Below, in pieces: positions 42,038 to 50,958 of a stretch of DNA of 64,000 nucleotides; the stretch's first letter is position 1, and every line of letters starts with the position of its first letter. The DNA is from Acidipropionibacterium virtanenii (GTDB lineage Bacteria > Actinomycetota > Actinomycetes > Propionibacteriales > Propionibacteriaceae): contig NZ_CP025198.1 in assembly GCF_003325455.1 (NCBI RefSeq), positions 3,100,001 to 3,164,000 of the forward strand. Direction: 5' to 3'. A program made the position numbers and the translations under genes. The notes below the pieces were generated by a model. That model saw only the letters and a program-made list of their open reading frames with translations, did no database searches and had not been told where the DNA came from.

Positions 42038-43912
42038 TCAGCCGATGAGGCGCTTCGCCGCCTTCGCGATCCCGTCGGCGTCGATGCCCGCCCACCCGAG
42101 CAGTTCGGCGCTCGTACCCGATCCGGGAATGCCGCGCACCGCCAGGTGGGCGACGTCGAGGTCGCGGATCCCGAAGGTGGCCAGCCCCGAGAGCACCGCC
42201 TCGCCCAGGCCGCCCTGCGGGTGGTGGTCCTCGGCGATGACGAGTCTCCCGTTGGTCCGGCGCACGGCCCTCTCCAGGGTGCCGGCGTCGATCGGCTTGA
42301 CCGAGTAGGCGTCGATCACCGTGGCGCCGATACCCTGTTCGGCGAGTCGGTCGGCCGCCGCGATAGCCTGATGCACCGTCACCCCGGCGCCGACCAGGGT
42401 CACCTGGTCCTGCTCGCCGGAGCGCAGCACCTTCGACCCGCCGATCTGGAAGGTCTCGTCGGAGTCGTAGAGCACCGGGTAGCCGCCGCGCGTGGTGCGC
42501 AGGTAGCTGATGCCGTCGGTGGCCGCCATCCGGGCCACCAGCGCCACCGTGCTGGTGGCGTCGCTGGGATACAGCACCGTGGAACCCTCCACGGCGCGCA
42601 TCATGGCCAGATCCTCCAGGGCCATCTGGGAGGGGCCGTCGGCGCCGATCTCCACCCCGGCGTGAGAGCCGGCTATGCGCAGATCCGCCTGTGAGATGGC
42701 ACCCATTCGGATGAAGTCGAAGGCGCGGGTGAGGAACGCCGCGAAGGTCGACACGAAGGGCTTGTAGCCGCGCACGCTCAGCCCGGTGGCCGAGCCGATG
42801 AGCTGAGCCTCCGAGATGAACATCTCGAAGTAGCGCTCCGGGATGGCCTTGACGAAGTCGCCGGTGCCCGTGGAGTTGGACACCTCGGCGTCCAGGGCGA
42901 CGACCTTGGGATCAGCCCGGCCCACCGCGGTGAGCGCCGCACCGTAGGCCTTGCGGGTGGCCATCTCCTGGCCGGGTTCGTAGCTCGGCAGTTCCACCGT
43001 GGTGGCGAGCGGGGCCGGGGACGGGGTCGTCACGCCCGGTCGCGGCCCCGTGACGACGTCGTTGCGCACCCCGCCGAGGCTCTCGATCGCGGCATCGGCG
43101 ATGTCGGAGGGCAGCGGCTTGCCGTGCCAGTCGGGGCTGTCCTCGACCTGCGGGACGCCCTTGCCCTTGACGGTCCGGGCCAGGATGACGGTGGGCCGCC
43201 CGTCGGGATTCTCGGCGTCGGTCAGGGCGGCGTCGATGGCATCGAGGTCGTGGCCGTCGATGGTGATCACGCGGGCGCCGAAGGCCTCGAACCGGCGGGC
43301 GTAGGCGTCGACGTCCCAGCCCAGTTCGGTGGCGCCGCGCTGGCCGAGCCGGTTGACGTCGACGATCGCGACGAGGTTGTCGAGGTCGTAGTAGGAGGCC
43401 TTGTCGACGGCCTCCCAGATGGATCCCTCGGCGAGCTCGGAATCGCCGCACACCACCCAGACCCGGTAGGGCAGCTTGTCGAGGTACTTGCCGGCCAAGG
43501 CGACGCCGACCCCGTCGGGCAGGCCCTGCCCCAGCGAGCCGGTGGCGACGTCGACCCACGGCAGAACCGGGGTCGGGTGACCCTGAAGCCGAGAGCCGAA
43601 GCGCCGGTAGCCCTCCACGAGCTCCTCCTCGGTGATCTGCCCGGCGGCCTTGAACACCGAGTAGATGAGCGGGGAGGCGTGCCCCTTGGAGAAGATGAGA
43701 TGGTCGTTGGCCGGGTTCTCCGGCTCGTCCCAGTCGTAGCGCAGATGCCGGCTCATCAGCACCGCCAGCAGGTCGGCCGCCGACAGGGAGGACGTCGGGT
43801 GGCCGGATCCGGCGCTGGTGCTGGAGCGGATCGAGTCGACCCGCAGCTGGGCGGCCAACTCCCGCAGCTGCTCTGTGTTGATCTGGTCTGTGTTTGTCGC
43901 GGATGTGGTCAT
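42038..43912 (-). CDS. Transketolase
   Basis: 624 aa. The ThDP-binding motif is GDSELAEGSIWEAVDKASYY with the Asn in AIVDVNRLGQ. It opens with VDSIRSSTSAGSGHPTSSLS, has a pyrimidine-domain FISEAQLIGSATGLSVRGYK and a C-terminal transketolase_C domain (VTLVGAGVTVHQAIAAADRL). The length fits the short (about 620-aa) type resembling animal enzymes and split transketolases, rather than the 660-700-aa bacterial type. It transfers two-carbon units in the pentose phosphate pathway. RBS GTGAGGAGC precedes ATG 43912. Confidence 0.93.
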   Translation of the reverse strand: MTTSATNTDQINTEQLRELAAQLRVDSIRSSTSAGSGHPTSSLSAADLLAVLMSRHLRYDWDEPENPANDHLIFSKGHASPLIYSVFKAAGQITEEELVEGYRRFGSRLQGHPTPVLPWVDVATGSLGQGLPDGVGVALAGKYLDKLPYRVWVVCGDSELAEGSIWEAVDKASYYDLDNLVAIVDVNRLGQRGATELGWDVDAYARRFEAFGARVITIDGHDLDAIDAALTDAENPDGRPTVILARTVKGKGVPQVEDSPDWHGKPLPSDIADAAIESLGGVRNDVVTGPRPGVTTPSPAPLATTVELPSYEPGQEMATRKAYGAALTAVGRADPKVVALDAEVSNSTGTGDFVKAIPERYFEMFISEAQLIGSATGLSVRGYKPFVSTFAAFLTRAFDFIRMGAISQADLRIAGSHAGVEIGADGPSQMALEDLAMMRAVEGSTVLYPSDATSTVALVARMAATDGISYLRTTRGGYPVLYDSDETFQIGGSKVLRSGEQDQVTLVGAGVTVHQAIAAADRLAEQGIGATVIDAYSVKPIDAGTLERAVRRTNGRLVIAEDHHPQGGLGEAVLSGLATFGIRDLDVAHLAVRGIPGSGTSAELLGWAGIDADGIAKAAKRLIG

Positions 43913-44005
43913 CGAATGCTCCTCACGAGAGGTTCACCGCTGATATCTGTGCCCACTGTTGCACGCTGCGACGCGCAGACCAGCCCTTCTCCTGAGTGAA
44001 TTCGG

Positions 44006-44713
44006 TCACGAGGCGGGCTGGACCGAGCCGATCTGCAGCCAGTCGGACTGCGAGGTGCAGGCCGTCATCCCCGACTGGGCCACATAGACGGCGCGCGTCT
44101 CACCCGGCGGGTAGATCCGCCATCCGTCGGCCTTCGCGACCTTGCACTCGTCTCCGAGCGGACCTCCGCCGTCACCGATATTGACCGCGTAGATGGAGGC
44201 GTAGCCGCTGGCGCCGGGAATCAGCGTGATCCTGCTGCCGCTGTCCCCGGAACGGGAGGCGGCCTTGCCCAGCTGGGTGCCGTTGTCGTGGCCGACCGCC
44301 GAGACGCCCGGGAAGCCCTGGATGACGCAGGGGTGCCCCGACGTGTTCTGGAAACGGATGCGGTAGCTCAGGTGCCCGGCCGCGGGATGGCCCTCGGCGA
44401 CGCTCACCTTGAGTGCCGATGTGCCGCAACGCGCCGGCTGCCGGTCGCCCGATCCAGTTGTGCCTGACGACCCCGACGAACTGGTAGTGCCGGTCGGCGT
44501 CGTCTGGTCCCCACCGGTGCCCGAGGACGCGAATGTGGTCTGAACGCTGCTGGGGCTCGACGCCGACGTCGGTGCGGCGGCAGTCGAGCTGCCGTCACCT
44601 GCCGTCGGCGTGGCGGCCGAGGAGCCGCCGTCGCCTCCGCAGGCCGTCATCGTAAGGCCGAGCAGGGCCGCCCCGGTCAGTGCCGCGGTACGTGTCGCAT
44701 TCCGGTTGATCAT
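44006..44713 (-). CDS. DUF4232 domain lipoprotein
   Basis: 235 aa from ATG 44713. The signal peptide ends in the lipobox LTMTAC, so it is lipid-anchored. A Ser/Thr/Gly-rich linker of about 70 residues leads to the DUF4232 domain: LSYRIRFQNTSGHPCVIQGF, PGVSAVGHDNGTQLGKAASR and GWRIYPPGETRAVYVA. DUF4232 is an extracytoplasmic beta domain of unknown role in actinobacteria. A paralogue without lipobox lies at 47205. Confidence 0.9.
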   Translation of the reverse strand: MINRNATRTAALTGAALLGLTMTACGGDGGSSAATPTAGDGSSTAAAPTSASSPSSVQTTFASSGTGGDQTTPTGTTSSSGSSGTTGSGDRQPARCGTSALKVSVAEGHPAAGHLSYRIRFQNTSGHPCVIQGFPGVSAVGHDNGTQLGKAASRSGDSGSRITLIPGASGYASIYAVNIGDGGGPLGDECKVAKADGWRIYPPGETRAVYVAQSGMTACTSQSDWLQIGSVQPAS

Positions 44714-44782
44714 GAGCCCACCCCAATGCTGATCGAATGCATTTTCCGGCACCGTACTCCGGGGAGGGTGAACCGAAATGGC

Positions 44783-44923
44783 TCATCGGCCGATACTCGG
44801 CAGCCCGTCAGGCGTGCCGGAGGCCGGGCGCGGGAGACGGCGCACCATCGGACTCCTGGCATGCAGGGTCGGCGCGACGTCGGGCGGTACTGCCCTCTTC
44901 CCACTGTTCCTGCCGTTGCCCAT
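44783..44923 (-). CDS. Small ORF, 46 aa, hypothetical
   Basis: ATG 44923 follows GGAGGAGCCGAG, a strong RBS. The product is short, basic and Pro/Arg-rich (GKRAVPPDVAPTLHARSPMV). It follows the Arg-rich small ORF 26 bp upstream and could be translated from the dehydrogenase mRNA. No family recognised; it may be chance coding. Confidence 0.3.
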   Translation of the reverse strand: MGNGRNSGKRAVPPDVAPTLHARSPMVRRLPRPASGTPDGLPSIGR

Positions 44924-44949
44924 CTCGGCTCCTCCGGTGTCTGTCGGCC

Positions 44950-45108
44950 TCAGCGGCGCGCCCGGCGCCGGCGCCCGCCGGTGCGCACCGTGACGGAGCG
45001 CCTCGGGCGGCCGCGGCGCTTGACCGACACTCCCCAGGAGCCGCGGCGCCTGGTCCTGGCGGTAGAGCGCAGCAGGCCGGGAATTCGGATCCGGAATCTC
45101 CTGGTCAT
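44950..45108 (-). CDS. Small Arg-rich ORF, 52 aa, hypothetical
   Basis: ATG 45108 lies after AAGGAGACGATGGGAAG. The product (TRRFRIRIPGLLRSTARTRR, then RGSWGVSVKRRGRPRRSVTV) is extremely basic, with about 40 percent Arg/Lys, and faintly resembles the RFR...GVSV pattern of DUF4236. It sits 24 bp after the dehydrogenase stop in the same direction. Could be a nucleic-acid-binding peptide or non-coding. Confidence 0.35.
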   Translation of the reverse strand: MTRRFRIRIPGLLRSTARTRRRGSWGVSVKRRGRPRRSVTVRTGGRRRRARR

Positions 45109-45132
45109 CTTCCCATCGTCTCCTTCCGGGGC

Positions 45133-46167
45133 TCAGCTCAGATCGAACTGCAGTTTCAGGTCCGTGGGACGGGACTCGGCGGCCCGCTGGAAGACGCGTA
45201 CGGCGTCCTCCATCCTGAACGTCTCGGTGATGAACCTCGACAGGTCGACCCTCCCGGAGGCGGCCAGCTCGATCGCCCTCGGGTAGTCGTTGGCGTAGCG
45301 GAACACGGTCTCGACCTGTGTCTCGCGGCTCTGCAGCTCCACGACGTCGACCGGCACCTCGCCGGCCGGCATCCCCACCAGCACCGTGGTGTTGCCCGGA
45401 GCACCGACCTTCCAGAGGTCCTTGTAGGCGCTCATCGCCCCGGACGCCTCCAGCACGACGTCGGCTCCCCAGCCGTCGGTCTCGTCGGCGACGGCCTGGG
45501 AGAGCACCTCCTGCTGGAGGTTGACGGTGCGCAGGCCGGGAATCTGACCGGCGGTGTCGAGTTTCGCCACGGCGACGTCGGAGATGTACACCTTCCCCGC
45601 GCCGCAGGCCAGGGCGATGCAGGCGGTGAGCAGCCCAACGGTTCCGGCGCCGGAGACGGCCACGGTGTCGCCGGGCTTCACGCCGCCCTTCTCGACGGCG
45701 TGCACGGCCACCGCCATCGGCTCCAGCAGCGCCCCCTCGCCGAAGCTCAGCTCGTCGGGCAGGTGGTAGGTGAAATCGGCGGGGTGGACGACGGCCTCGC
45801 ACAGACAGCCGTCGACGGGCGGGGTGGCCCAGAACCGGACGGCCGGGTCGACGTTGTACATGCCCAGCCGGGAGGCCTTCGATGACAGGTCTGGGATTCC
45901 GGGTTCCATCGCCACCCGGTCGCCGACGGCGAATCCCTCGACGCCGGGGCCCACCTCGGTCACCACCCCGGAGGCCTCGTGGCCCAGCACCATGGGCTTC
46001 TCCACGACGAACTTCCCGATCCGCCCGTTCTCGACGTAGTGGACGTCGGATCCGCAGATCCCCACTGACCTCGGTGCGATCCGCAGCTCGCCCTCTCCCG
46101 GACGACCCGGATCGGGGACCTCGCGGACAGTGAGTTCGTTCTTCTTCTCGAGTACGACAGCCTTCAC
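45133..46167 (-). CDS. Zinc-dependent alcohol/polyol dehydrogenase (sorbitol/xylitol dehydrogenase-like)
   Basis: 344 aa, GTG start 46167. Catalytic zinc ligands: Cys in [16 protein letters not shown] and His in [11 protein letters not shown]. The Rossmann motif is [20 protein letters not shown]. The structural-zinc loop has lost its cysteines: [20 protein letters not shown] replaces the usual four-Cys lobe, yet the following [20 protein letters not shown] is typical of polyol dehydrogenases. It likely oxidises a sugar alcohol with NAD. It stands alone except for two possible small ORFs downstream. Confidence 0.88.
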   Translation of the reverse strand: MKAVVLEKKNELTVREVPDPGRPGEGELRIAPRSVGICGSDVHYVENGRIGKFVVEKPMVLGHEASGVVTEVGPGVEGFAVGDRVAMEPGIPDLSSKASRLGMYNVDPAVRFWATPPVDGCLCEAVVHPADFTYHLPDELSFGEGALLEPMAVAVHAVEKGGVKPGDTVAVSGAGTVGLLTACIALACGAGKVYISDVAVAKLDTAGQIPGLRTVNLQQEVLSQAVADETDGWGADVVLEASGAMSAYKDLWKVGAPGNTTVLVGMPAGEVPVDVVELQSRETQVETVFRYANDYPRAIELAASGRVDLSRFITETFRMEDAVRVFQRAAESRPTDLKLQFDLS

Positions 46168-46242
46168 AGCTATGTCCCCCTTCCACCTCCGACGGTAGGT
46201 GCGGCACCGACGCGGTCAAGGCCTTCACGGCCCCGATCGGGC

Positions 46243-47193
46243 ATGCTTGGGCGGGTGGACACTGTCGATTCGCTGCGCCGAGCACTGGATGCGGGAGGGC
46301 TCGTGCGAGTCTCCTCGACCGCACCCCTGGAGCTTCAGGAGCCGCTTCCCATCACCCGGCCGACCATCCTGATCGGTGGGGACGTCGTCGCTCCCCCGGG
46401 GGCACCCGCATTCGACATCGCCTCGTCACGGGTACGGATCGAGGGAGTCCGCATCCGCGGGTCGGCCGTCCCGGGATCGACGCGCGATCCGGGCGAACAG
46501 CTCATCCGCGCCCACGGCTCGTCGGCGGCGCCGCTGCGCGACGTCGTCATCCGAGGATGCTCCCTGTCCGCCAGCCGATCGGACGCCGTGAGACTGGAAT
46601 GGTGCCGGGGGGCGTCGGTGCTCGAGAACTCGATCGACCACGTGCTCTACGCCGGGGTGATGTGCCTGTCGTGCGTCGACGTGCTGGTGGCCGGCAACCG
46701 AATCGTCGACATCCCGCTGACCGAGGGCACCGTCGACGGCTACGGCATCGCCTTCTCCGACGCCGACAACACCGAGGCCTCCCGCTCGCGCCGCTGCCGG
46801 GCGGTGCGCAATGTCATCGAACTGGTGGACCGCGAGGGCATCGACACCCATGGCGGGCTGGGGATCCGGATCACCGACAACACGGTGCGCGGATGCGCCC
46901 GCGGCATCGCGGTGGTCTCGGGCAACGAGAGCCGGATCGTCGCACCGCAGCGGTGCCTGGTGACGCGGAACCTGATCGACGCCACCGGGGCCAGGACGGC
47001 GGCACTCGAGGCGGTGGCCTTCCGGGGGATCGAGGGGAACCCGGCGACCGGCCGGGTCCATGACAACCGCGTCCACCGCTATCGCCGACCCTTCTCCATC
47101 TGGCAGGCCGAGCCGGTCCCCGCATGGAGCGGGCGGGGCCGCGCCTTCCCACGACTCCACCCGCTCCTGACCCGGCTGGGTTTCAGGTTGTGA
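46243..47193 (+). CDS. Right-handed parallel beta-helix repeat protein
   Basis: 316 aa; ATG 46243 or GTG 46255. Successive PbH1-like rungs: IEGVRIRGSAV, DVVIRGCSLSASRSDAVRLE, ASVLENSIDHVLYAGVMCLS, VLVAGNRIVDIPLTEGTV and IRITDNTVRGCARGIAVVSG. Such folds bind or cleave polysaccharides. No signal peptide is seen, so it may be intracellular or exported by another route. Divergent from the polyol dehydrogenase. Confidence 0.82.
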   Translation: MLGRVDTVDSLRRALDAGGLVRVSSTAPLELQEPLPITRPTILIGGDVVAPPGAPAFDIASSRVRIEGVRIRGSAVPGSTRDPGEQLIRAHGSSAAPLRDVVIRGCSLSASRSDAVRLEWCRGASVLENSIDHVLYAGVMCLSCVDVLVAGNRIVDIPLTEGTVDGYGIAFSDADNTEASRSRRCRAVRNVIELVDREGIDTHGGLGIRITDNTVRGCARGIAVVSGNESRIVAPQRCLVTRNLIDATGARTAALEAVAFRGIEGNPATGRVHDNRVHRYRRPFSIWQAEPVPAWSGRGRAFPRLHPLLTRLGFRL

Positions 47194-47204
47194 CCCGTGA
47201 TCAC

Positions 47205-47759
47205 TCAGCGTGACGTGTTCATCTGGGTCACCTGAATCCAGTTGACGTCACTGGAACAGGCCATCAGGCCCGGGGACGGGGCGTAGAGGGCCTTCGTCTC
47301 ATTCGGCGGGTAGATCCGCCACCCGTCGGCATTCACGACCTGACAGTCCGAGCCCAGCGGGCCACCGTTCTTGTCGATATTGACGGTGACGATTCTGGCG
47401 TACGAGCTGGCATTGGGAATCAGCACCTTCGGCTGCCCATCGGGATCGAGCCGATCGGCCGGCCGTCCGATCTGGGTGCCGTCACCGTGGCCGACCACCG
47501 AGACGCCCGGGTATCCGGCGATGCGGCAGTTCTGGGTCGAGACGTTCTGGAGGCGCAGCTGGTAGGCGGTGTGGCCGGCGCCGTCAGAGCCCGGGATGTG
47601 GGTCACGGAGGCGCTCAGCATCGCCTGCGTGCATTCCGGGACGGTCTGGCTCGGAACCCCCGCGGCATCGGCCGTGGTTGCTGCCGCACCAACCGTCCCC
47701 AGTCCGAGAAGGGCGGCGCTTGCGACTGCGGCAGTCCTGGTGAATCTGCGTGTCTTCAT
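47205..47759 (-). CDS. DUF4232 domain secreted protein
   Basis: 184 aa. The Sec signal (RRFTRTAAVASAALLGLGTV) ends near TTADAAG with an AxA-type cleavage site and no lipobox. The DUF4232 domain reads YQLRLQNVSTQNCRIAGYPG, VSVVGHGDGTQIGRP and GWRIYPPNETKALYAPSPGL, ending with a Cys shared with the lipoprotein paralogue at 44006. Probably soluble and extracellular; role unknown. AAAGGGG RBS. Confidence 0.9.
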   Translation of the reverse strand: MKTRRFTRTAAVASAALLGLGTVGAAATTADAAGVPSQTVPECTQAMLSASVTHIPGSDGAGHTAYQLRLQNVSTQNCRIAGYPGVSVVGHGDGTQIGRPADRLDPDGQPKVLIPNASSYARIVTVNIDKNGGPLGSDCQVVNADGWRIYPPNETKALYAPSPGLMACSSDVNWIQVTQMNTSR

Positions 47760-47938
47760 TTCCGTACCCCTTTCTGAATTGCGCCATCAACCATAGGTCG
47801 GCACAGGTTCAGGCGGGTACATTCATCGGCCGTTCTTATTCGCGAGAACGTCCGTGTTCATCGGGCTGGCAAGTGACTTTGCCCGATTCTAAGAATTCCC
47901 CGGATCAGATTTCCTCATCTTGGCGGGGTGCTTCTCAT

Positions 47939-47972
47939 ATTCTCAGGTCAGGCGCATTCTCAGGTCAGGCGC
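47939..47972. repeat. Tandem duplication of a 17-bp unit
   Basis: ATTCTCAGGTCAGGCGC occurs twice head to tail, just downstream of the VbhA-like gene. Otherwise 47760-47990 shows no gene I can support. Confidence 0.8.
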
Positions 47973-47991
47973 ACAGGCCGGCCCCGGGCGG

Positions 47992-48204
47992 TCACCGCGG
48001 CGGCATGTCCTTGCGGGTGTACTCGTCGGCACCGATCGTGCCGCGGGTCTCCTCGATGAGATCGGCGACCTCCTGACGGGTCACCTCGCGCCCCTCCGCG
48101 CGCGCCTCCTCCAGCGCCTGGGCCACCGACCTTCGCTGCTGGCCCCCGAGCTTGTCGAACAGATCCGGCCATCGCCTCTCAACGTCGAACTCCTCCGGCA
48201 TCAT
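47992..48204 (-). CDS. Small antitoxin-like protein (VbhA antitoxin domain)
   Basis: 70 aa from ATG 48204 with GGAGGAG upstream. It reads RRWPDLFDKLGGQQRRSVAQ, ALEEARAEGREVTRQEVADL and RGTIGADEYTRKD, the short helical pattern of antitoxin_VbhA domains that inhibit Fic toxins. No Fic toxin is encoded next to it, so it is either an orphan or a general small regulator. Confidence 0.6.
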   Translation of the reverse strand: MMPEEFDVERRWPDLFDKLGGQQRRSVAQALEEARAEGREVTRQEVADLIEETRGTIGADEYTRKDMPPR

Positions 48205-48353
48205 GCATCTCCTCCGACCATTCTGGGTTCTGTCTTCCAGACTATGGCCTTCCGGACGACGGGGAGACCGGTCGGAGAGTGGACGGTCCCGCGGGAGGAG
48301 CGGACCCAGGCCGTACCGTCGTAGGGACCCATGGCCGATCGGAGGAGATCACG

Positions 48354-49157
48354 GTGGATATCTCGTCACCTGCAGTCCTGAGCCTGGAGGACGTCACCTT
48401 CCGGCGCAACGGCAAGGAGATCCTCCACGAGGTCTCCTTCGAGATCGGTCGGGGCGAGCACTGGGTGATGCTGGGCGCCAACGGCGCCGGGAAGTCCACC
48501 ATCCTCGGGTTCTGCGGAGCGATGGTCCACCCGACCACGGGCACCGTGAAGGTGCTCGGCCATCAGCTGGGGAAGGTGGAGCTGCAGGCGCTGCGCCCTC
48601 ACATCGGGCATGTGGACCCGCGGCACCGGGTGCGGCCGATGATGACGACGACCGAGGTGGTGCTCACCGGGATCACCGGCACCGTCCTGCTGCCGATGAG
48701 GTGGACGCCGAGCCAGGCCGATCTGGCCCGGGCCGCCGATCTCATCGGGCAGCTGGGGCTCTCGAGGATCGCCGGGGACCGCTGGCAGACCCTGTCCCAG
48801 GGCGAGCGGGGGCGGGCCCTCATCGCGCGGGCGCTGATCGCCGAGCCGGCACTGATGCTCTTCGACGAACCCACCACCGGACTGGACGTCGCCGCCCGGG
48901 AGCAGCTGCTGGAGACGATCGATCTGCTGGCGGAGACCCATCCCGGGCTCACCTCGGTGCTGGTGACCCACCACCTGGAGGAGCTGCCGACCACCACCAC
49001 CCACGCCCTGCTGCTGGCCGACGGGAGGGTGGTCACGGCGGGCCCGGCCGACGAGGTGCTCACCAGCAGCAACGTCTCCCGGACCTTCGACTATCCGATC
49101 GAGGTCGAGTTCCGGGACGGACGCTGGACCGCCCGGACCTCCCGGCGAGGATCTTGA
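48354..49157 (+). CDS. ABC transporter ATP-binding protein
   Basis: 267 aa from GTG 48354 after GGAGGAG. Walker A GANGAGKST, Q-loop region GHVDPRHRVRPMMTTTEVVL, signature LSQGERGRALIARAL, Walker B LMLFDEPTTGLD and the H-loop VTHHLEEL are all present. The sequence resembles stand-alone ATPases of the ModF/YlmA type rather than a transporter with adjacent permease genes; none is encoded here. Its partner, if any, is elsewhere. Confidence 0.92.
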   Translation: MDISSPAVLSLEDVTFRRNGKEILHEVSFEIGRGEHWVMLGANGAGKSTILGFCGAMVHPTTGTVKVLGHQLGKVELQALRPHIGHVDPRHRVRPMMTTTEVVLTGITGTVLLPMRWTPSQADLARAADLIGQLGLSRIAGDRWQTLSQGERGRALIARALIAEPALMLFDEPTTGLDVAAREQLLETIDLLAETHPGLTSVLVTHHLEELPTTTTHALLLADGRVVTAGPADEVLTSSNVSRTFDYPIEVEFRDGRWTARTSRRGS

Positions 49158-49160
49158 GGT

Positions 49161-49191
49161 CGCGACATGTCACCGCGCGTAACATGTCGCG
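49161..49191. promoter_or_regulatory. 10-bp inverted repeat CGCGACATGT/ACATGTCGCG
   Basis: Perfect arms with an 11-nt spacer in the 79-bp gap between the convergent ABC and exonuclease genes. Could be part of a bidirectional terminator. Confidence 0.45.
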
Positions 49192-49196
49192 GGAAC

Positions 49197-49225
49197 GTGT
49201 TAAAATTCCGGCACTTTTTTAACAC
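49197..49225. terminator. Bidirectional terminator between convergent genes
   Basis: GTGTTAAAA and TTTTAACAC form a stem with A and T runs on each side (AAAA left, TTTTTT right), so it can terminate transcripts from both the ABC and the exonuclease gene. Confidence 0.6.
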
Positions 49226-49236
49226 ATTCAGCGCTC

Positions 49237-49953
49237 TCACTCCTGGGGCCAGGCGCGGGAGACGTCGTCCGGCTTGCCCTTCGAGCGCAGCCAGGAACCG
49301 AAGTTGTCGGCCCATTTCCGGTGCTCGGCGACCTGGTATTCATGGAGCTGGGCTGCATTCATGGTCGCCGCCTGCGGATATCTCGCGGCCATCGCGGCCA
49401 GCACGTCGAGCATCATCGTGACGTCGGCCTCGGCGGTGTGCGCCCGCTCTGACAGCGCCGCACCGTAGGCCGCCGTCATCGCCGCCAGAGTGCGTTTGCC
49501 CTTCCGGTAGCGGTCCAGCGCATGGTCGAGCACCAGCGGATCGATCACCGGAGCCGGTGCCCCGCCGAGCCGCTCCTCCAGCGACCCCAGCTGGTGGCGG
49601 CGCAGTTCGCTGTTGAGGACGGTGAGGTCGAAGGGGGCGTTGAAGATGACGACCGGGCAACCCTGCAACCAGTGCGCCACCAGTGCATCGGCCACCTCGT
49701 CGAGCACCTCGATCACCGGGCGCCCCTGGGAGCGCGCGGTCTCGGTGCTGATGCCGTGGATGCGGGTGGCGTCCTCGGGGATCGGGACGCCGGGATCGGC
49801 CAGCCAGGCGCGCGGCTCGTCCGGCCCGTCCTCGCTGGCGCCGCCCCGACGCAGCACCAGCGCCGCGCTGACCAGGCGGTCGTGGGCCGGGTTCGCGCCG
49901 GTGGTCTCGGTGTCCAGCCCCAACCAGGGCGCTTCAGTCCAGTTCACAGTCAT
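49237..49953 (-). CDS. DEDDh 3'-5' exonuclease (DnaQ/PolC epsilon-like)
   Basis: 238 aa. Exo I LGLDTETTGANPAHDRLVSA, Exo II FNAPFDLTVLNSELRR and Exo III with His in ERAHTAEADVTMMLDVL give the DEDDh set. A C-terminal extension (YQVAEHRKWADNFGSWLRSK) is typical of the actinobacterial stand-alone proteins. Likely acts in DNA repair or RNA processing rather than as the polymerase subunit. Confidence 0.9.
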   Translation of the reverse strand: MTVNWTEAPWLGLDTETTGANPAHDRLVSAALVLRRGGASEDGPDEPRAWLADPGVPIPEDATRIHGISTETARSQGRPVIEVLDEVADALVAHWLQGCPVVIFNAPFDLTVLNSELRRHQLGSLEERLGGAPAPVIDPLVLDHALDRYRKGKRTLAAMTAAYGAALSERAHTAEADVTMMLDVLAAMAARYPQAATMNAAQLHEYQVAEHRKWADNFGSWLRSKGKPDDVSRAWPQE

Positions 49954-50100
49954 TCCTTCGTCGGATGACCGCTACTGTGCCCCACGCCACCGACATTCCT
50001 GGATGAGTCCATGCCCGCTGGGCGACCGCGTCATCCAGATGGTCGATGGCCACGACGATAGGCTGACACCAGCGAACGCACCGCTCAGGAGGCCAGGAAC

Positions 50101-50958
50101 GTGACTCAGGACTTGTTCGCGCGGATCGCGTCGCTCGATGGGCTGACCGCCGCGGATCGCGCCCTCGCGGGCTACTTCGAGTCGTCCTTCCCCAACCTGG
50201 CCTTTCAGAATCTCGAGGCCATCGCAACGGGCGCCGGCGTGAGCGTCGCCTCCGTCACCCGGTTCGTCCGCAAGCTCGGCTACGAGGACTTCAAGGGTTT
50301 CTCGACCTCGATCCGCGCCGAAGTCGAGGCTAACTTCGACCGGCCCCTGCAACGGCAGAACCAGCCTCTCCCGGAAGGCCCCGGGGCCGAGCTGGCGCAG
50401 CATCTCAATGCGGCCGTCGCCGAGATCGGGAAGACGCTGGACGTCACCTCGGCGGCCGAGTTCGACCGGATCGCCGACCTGCTGGCAGATGAGACCCGAC
50501 CACTCTTCCTGGCCTCGGCGGCGACCGGACGCGCACTGATGCGGTACTTCTACCTGCTGAGCAAGTACCACCGCGGCAACGTCCACCTGCTCCCGGGCGC
50601 GGACATGAATCCCCACGAGCTGGTCGACATCACCTCCGACGCCGTCATCTTCGCCACCGCATTCGACCGCCACCCCAAGCCCGTTGAGATCGCACTGCGA
50701 ATGGGCAGGAAACGGGGCGCGGCCACCGCGCTGCTCACCAACCGCGCGACGAGCCCGCTGCGCATCTACGCCGACCACGTCCTGCTCGTCCACACCGATC
50801 CGACGCCGAGATTCAAGAGCCGCGGGACGATGCTGCTGGTTCTGGAGTCCCTGCTGACAGCGATGGAGACCAGGGCCCCCGAGCGCACCGTGCAGCGCAC
50901 CCGGAGCCTGGAGGACGGCGTCGATCAGCTGGGCCTGTTCATCTCTCCGGACCGCTGA
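50101..50958 (+). CDS. MurR/RpiR family transcriptional regulator
   Basis: 285 aa from GTG 50101, RBS AGGAGGCCAGGAAC. The N-terminal HTH_6 domain reads LTAADRALAGYFESSFPNLA, then AIATGAGVSVASVTRFVRKL and GYEDFKGFSTSI. The C-terminal SIS domain (PLFLASAATGRALMRYFYLL, DAVIFATAFDRHPKPVEIAL) normally binds a phosphosugar. It converges on the lyase-DcuC operon, overlapping the lyase gene by 20 bp, and may sense a related metabolite. Confidence 0.9.
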   Translation: MTQDLFARIASLDGLTAADRALAGYFESSFPNLAFQNLEAIATGAGVSVASVTRFVRKLGYEDFKGFSTSIRAEVEANFDRPLQRQNQPLPEGPGAELAQHLNAAVAEIGKTLDVTSAAEFDRIADLLADETRPLFLASAATGRALMRYFYLLSKYHRGNVHLLPGADMNPHELVDITSDAVIFATAFDRHPKPVEIALRMGRKRGAATALLTNRATSPLRIYADHVLLVHTDPTPRFKSRGTMLLVLESLLTAMETRAPERTVQRTRSLEDGVDQLGLFISPDR

